Shown here piece by piece: positions 60,891-64,000 of a stretch of DNA of 64,000 bases. Where the stretch lies: contig CP141127.1 of the NCBI GenBank assembly GCA_035236585.1, positions 72,273,495 through 72,337,494 on the forward strand, written 5' to 3'. The position numbers and the translations under genes are program-made. The notes under the pieces are model-generated. The model did not search any database. It had not been told where the DNA came from and was given only the letters and a program-made list of their open reading frames with translations. Position 1 is the first letter of the stretch. The number at the start of each line of letters is the position of its first letter. This DNA comes from Warburgia ugandensis. Taxonomy: Eukaryota > Streptophyta > Magnoliopsida > Canellales > Canellaceae.

Positions 60891-61049
60891 CTATAAGAAT
60901 TTGATCTTGAAATGTGAGATAAGAAAGGTTCTGAAAATATAGTAGCTAAGCACTTATGTAGGCTAGTTTTAGAGCCCACTAACAACTATGTGCCTATAAC
61001 ATAAATATTTCCTGATGCACAAATATTGCACATTTTTCAATTTCCTTGG

Positions 61050-62105
61050 TATGATAATATAGTCAATTATCTTGTCATGGGTCAAATGCCTACTCATTGA
61101 TCAAAACAAGATAGGAAAAGGTTTATTGCTGACGTTAGACAAGTTAATTGGGATGACCAATACTTGTTTAAGTATTATCCTAATTAGATCATTAGGAGAT
61201 GCATATGAGATAGTGAACAACATAAAATCATTTCCTGTTGTAATGACCATGATTGTAGGGGTCATTTTAGTTCTAAAAAGATAGCTGCAAAGATTTTGCA
61301 ATGTGGTTTTTATTGGTATTCCATTGTCAAGGATTCACATGCTTACTGCTTAGTATGTGTTAGATGTCAATAGTTAGGGAGCTTAGGAAAAGGAATATGA
61401 TGCCCTTAAACCCCATTTTAATAATTGAGACTTTTGATGTTTGGGGCATTAATTTTATGGGATATTTTCCTAATTTCTTTGCTTATTTGTACATACTTAT
61501 GAGGGTGGACAATGTTTTAAAATGGGTAGAAGCTATTCCGTGTAAAACTAATGACCACAGGGTTGTGGTCAAGTTCTTAAAAGAAAATATATTTACATAT
61601 TTTGGTACACCTAGGGCCATAATTATTGATGGGGGTAAACATTTTTAAGTAGGGTATTTGAGAATTAATGAAGAAATATGATGTTACTCATAGGATAGCT
61701 ACCCCTGATCATCCTCAGACTAGTGAACAAGCAAAAGTGTCTAATAGAGAAATAAAGCATATTTTAGAAAAGACGGTCAACATAAATAAGAAATATTGGT
61801 CTTTAAGACTTCGTGGAGCTTTATGGGATTATCATATAGCATCTAAAACTCCTATATGCATGTCAACTTCGCATCTGGTTTATGGAAAGGCCTACCACCC
61901 ACTTGTAGAACTTGAACATAAAGCATATTGGGCCATCAAAAAGCTCAATTTTGACCTATATTCTGCTGGAACCTATAGAAAGCTCCAAGTTAATGAGTTG
62001 GATGAAATTAAGAAAGACGCATATGAGTCTACAAGGCTATACAAAGACAGCATGAAAAGCCACTATGATAGATACATCTTAAGAAAGTCCTTCACACCTA
62101 GATAA
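61050..62105 (+). pseudogene. Athila-2 integrase
   Basis: The zinc-binding part (61050-61370) is badly degraded. The core (61364 on) has FDVWGINFMGYFP, where the first catalytic Asp reads Asn; IIDGGKHF with the second Asp; a stop; then EQAKVSNREIK, where the catalytic Glu reads Lys. Both losses fit single G-to-A changes (GAT to AAT, GAA to AAA). The C-terminal part (YHPLVELEHKAYWAIK, LQVNELDEIKKDAYE) is open to 62105. Confidence 0.82.
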
Positions 62106-63140
62106 AAGGTCATTTTGTATAATTCTAGATCGCATCTAATTTTAGAAAAACTTCTATCTCGATGGACTGAACCCTACATTCTAAGTACTATTTATTAGTC
62201 CAAGGTCATCGAGATAGAAAAAGATGAAGAGATTTAAAATTTTAATGGATAAATGTTAAAACCCTTCCCAGAGTTGATAAACCCCTAGGTGGAAGAAGTA
62301 TCACTTGAGGAACCAATATATCAAGACTTAAGTTAGAATGCCTCATGATACCTGCATCCATCATCAGAGTTACATTCATCATTATCATTGCATAGCATGT
62401 CTGGCTAAAGACATTAAAGTTAGTTCTCATTGTGAGGCAACCCAGGGTTTTTAGAGTGTCTCATTGTTCTACATTACCCATTTATCATATACGTGTCCCA
62501 TATTTCAAAACATTGAGGACAATGTTCAGTTCAAGTTAGGGGGTGTAGATAGGCATGATATTTTTTAGTTTTTCTCGAGTTCCTGCTAAAAAAAATCAAA
62601 ATTTTTTGAGATTTCAAAAGTTTGAAGTTAAAGTTCCTTAACTATGGCTAGTATTTCCACTACTTTAACCACTTAATAGAAATGCATATTGTTAATTTTG
62701 CATTTTATTCATGTTCTAAAATATTTTATGAAAGTTAAATCTCAGAATATACTTTCACATAGTACATAAGTCTAGACTAATAGATAGTTATGACTTAGAA
62801 ACCTTAAGGAAATCATTGGAGACCTATACACCTAAGTGAGTTTTAGAGACTATCATCTTTCTTAGGGTTATATATAATCCCATACTTTCTTCAGCATACA
62901 TTACTTTTCAAAGATCTTAGTATCTTTGTTTTGGCCAAAATGCCAAGAACTAATAGGAGTACTAACTTTAGTTTCCTAAACATTTATTGACTTAGATAGG
63001 CTTCAAGAAACCTAGAAAATGATATAGGCCATCCTTGTTTTAGCCTAGAGATATAAAGCCTACCTAGTATGTTATACCATTAGTTAGACCCTTTGAGCCT
63101 TCTTGATAAGCCTTTTTCTTTTTCAAAACCCCATTTACAA
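62106..63140 (+). other. Athila-2 3' spacer
   Basis: Non-coding sequence aligning in opposite orientation with 29100-30090 of Athila-1 up to caaaaccccattta, where LTR F begins. No env-like frame is present. Confidence 0.6.
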
Positions 63141-64000
63141 TGTAATATCCTCAAATTTTAAATCATAAATTAGTAATAAACCAAATAAAATAAATTAAAA
63201 ATTTTATGCATAGAATTTGATTCTAAAAACCCAAAACCTAGAAAGTATGCATCGATAGGAATTGAACTATATCAAGAACGTAGAAAACGGAGCTCAAACA
63301 GAGAAGTTATGAACTATTGAAGTTAGAAGGGCAATTTGGTAATTTGGAGAGGCCCAAAATACTGGGGACTATTTTTGATAACGGAAACCCCTTCTACCCT
63401 CCCCTATCAGATCTAACTACTTCACCAAAAAAATTAGTTGGTGGGTAGCGTATAAAGGGAAAAGCTTCCCTTCCTCCTCCCCAGCACGATCCCTCTCTCC
63501 TTCAGACTTCACCTCTCATTATATTCTCCATCGCGTTCCTTCCCTAAAATCCTAACCTCTGCAATCCCACTTTTCTGCAACTAGAGTTTTCAACAATGTC
63601 AACGACAGTTGACGGACTAAGGTAAGTCTCGTCCCTTTAGCCCCCTTTTTCCATTTACAGCATACACGTGAGTTGCATCGGTGATGTCGAAGAACGATGT
63701 GGATTAGTTGTTCTTCTAGGTACTCGGTATACCCTACTATGGGTGTGGGAGTAAACCAATGAAACCATGTTAAAACCACGATCACACGATCATCTAGTGC
63801 ATGACCAACTCAAGAACAAACCCTTTAAATTTGAGGGAGATCCAATGGCTGGTGACCTTGAAAATTATGAAGAATAGTACGTAGGAAAAATTTAGGAACA
63901 TGAGAAAAAACCCTAGTTTTGGAAAAATCAATCAAAAGGAGTGTTAAAAATGGAATATACATGAAATTTTGAGGAAAAGGGTGCAAAAATCACAAATTTT
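63141..64000 (+). repeat. LTR F, partial (gypsy-type)
   Basis: Starts TGTAATATCC inside the Athila-2 spacer, preceded by tacaa (candidate target-repeat copy). It has a U3 block (63260-63390) of the same type as LTRs B and C (acggagctcaaacagagaagttatga, then gatttttgataacggaaaccc-like sequence), a TATA box at 63451 and a pyrimidine-rich stretch. The rest lies outside the window, so solo LTR versus full element cannot be decided. Confidence 0.72.
63451..63457 (+). promoter_or_regulatory. TATA box of LTR F
   Basis: tataaag, about 310 bp from the LTR start and followed by a ctccttcctcctcccc-type stretch, as in LTRs B and C. Confidence 0.5.

Larger units (their letters stand above)
33974..64000 (+). 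mobile_element. Athila-2: Ty3-gypsy (Athila lineage), hosting D, E and F
   Basis: 5' LTR in two parts (33974-34191 and 54103-55859) separated by element D, then primer site, leader, gag, protease, RT, RNase H, integrase and spacer up to 63140, where LTR F is inserted. The 3' LTR is beyond the window. It lies head to head with the remains of Athila-1 and appears to have inserted into the gag-protease region of that element. Every coding domain is broken. Confidence 0.82.

Overview
The window is a plant (angiosperm) nuclear repeat block. Every recognisable coding segment belongs to a transposable element: Ty1-copia, Ty3-gypsy chromovirus, Ty3-gypsy Athila lineage, L1-type LINE with a plant-style RNase H tail, and a CACTA (En/Spm-like) DNA transposon. 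I found no cellular gene, tRNA or rRNA. I cannot place the species more finely than flowering plant. Base composition is AT-rich, apart from short CpG-rich islands inside some LTRs.

Left part (1-10024). A degenerate minus-strand copia element (1-4510) abuts the 3' half of a LINE (4511-6270, plus strand). About 1.5 kb of unassigned sequence follows, then a copia RNase H remnant (7730-8110, minus), then a second LINE with the reverse transcriptase region (8115-10021, plus). That LINE stops where a CACTA element begins.

Middle part (10025-24470). A CACTA transposon with its gene on the minus strand is cut into pieces by three solo LTRs: A (12803-17162), B (17228-20273) and C (20675-22938). Each has 5-bp target-site duplications. 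When B is skipped in reading, the transposon reading frame continues from one flank to the other.

Right part (24471-64000). This is a nest of LTR retrotransposons. An Athila/Tat-type LTR (G, 24471-25685) is interrupted by Athila-1 (minus, 25686-33973). Athila-1 is interrupted by Athila-2 (plus, from 33974). The 5' LTR of Athila-2 is interrupted by D (minus, 34192-about 54102), a gypsy element with gag-protease remnants but no visible reverse transcriptase. D carries inside it E (minus, 41414-51107), the best-preserved element, a chromovirus with gag, protease, RT, RNase H, integrase and chromodomain in one frame broken by only five stop codons. Near the right edge a further LTR (F, 63141-64000+) sits in the 3' spacer of Athila-2. 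So G, Athila-1, Athila-2, D and E form five insertion levels.

How the parts relate. LTRs A, B, C, D, E and the visible start of F share a layout: terminal TGTAAY.. / ..GTCRCCACA-type ends and, variously, a recognisable U3 block, a TATA box and a GGCCACCC block. A to E also carry a hairpin 350-520 bp before the LTR end, whose two arms change together between families. This covarying hairpin and the shared modules are the most interesting signal in the window. Decay is dominated by C-to-T/G-to-A transitions, as expected for methylated, silenced DNA. All five stop codons of E and several lost catalytic Asp/Glu codons fit this pattern.
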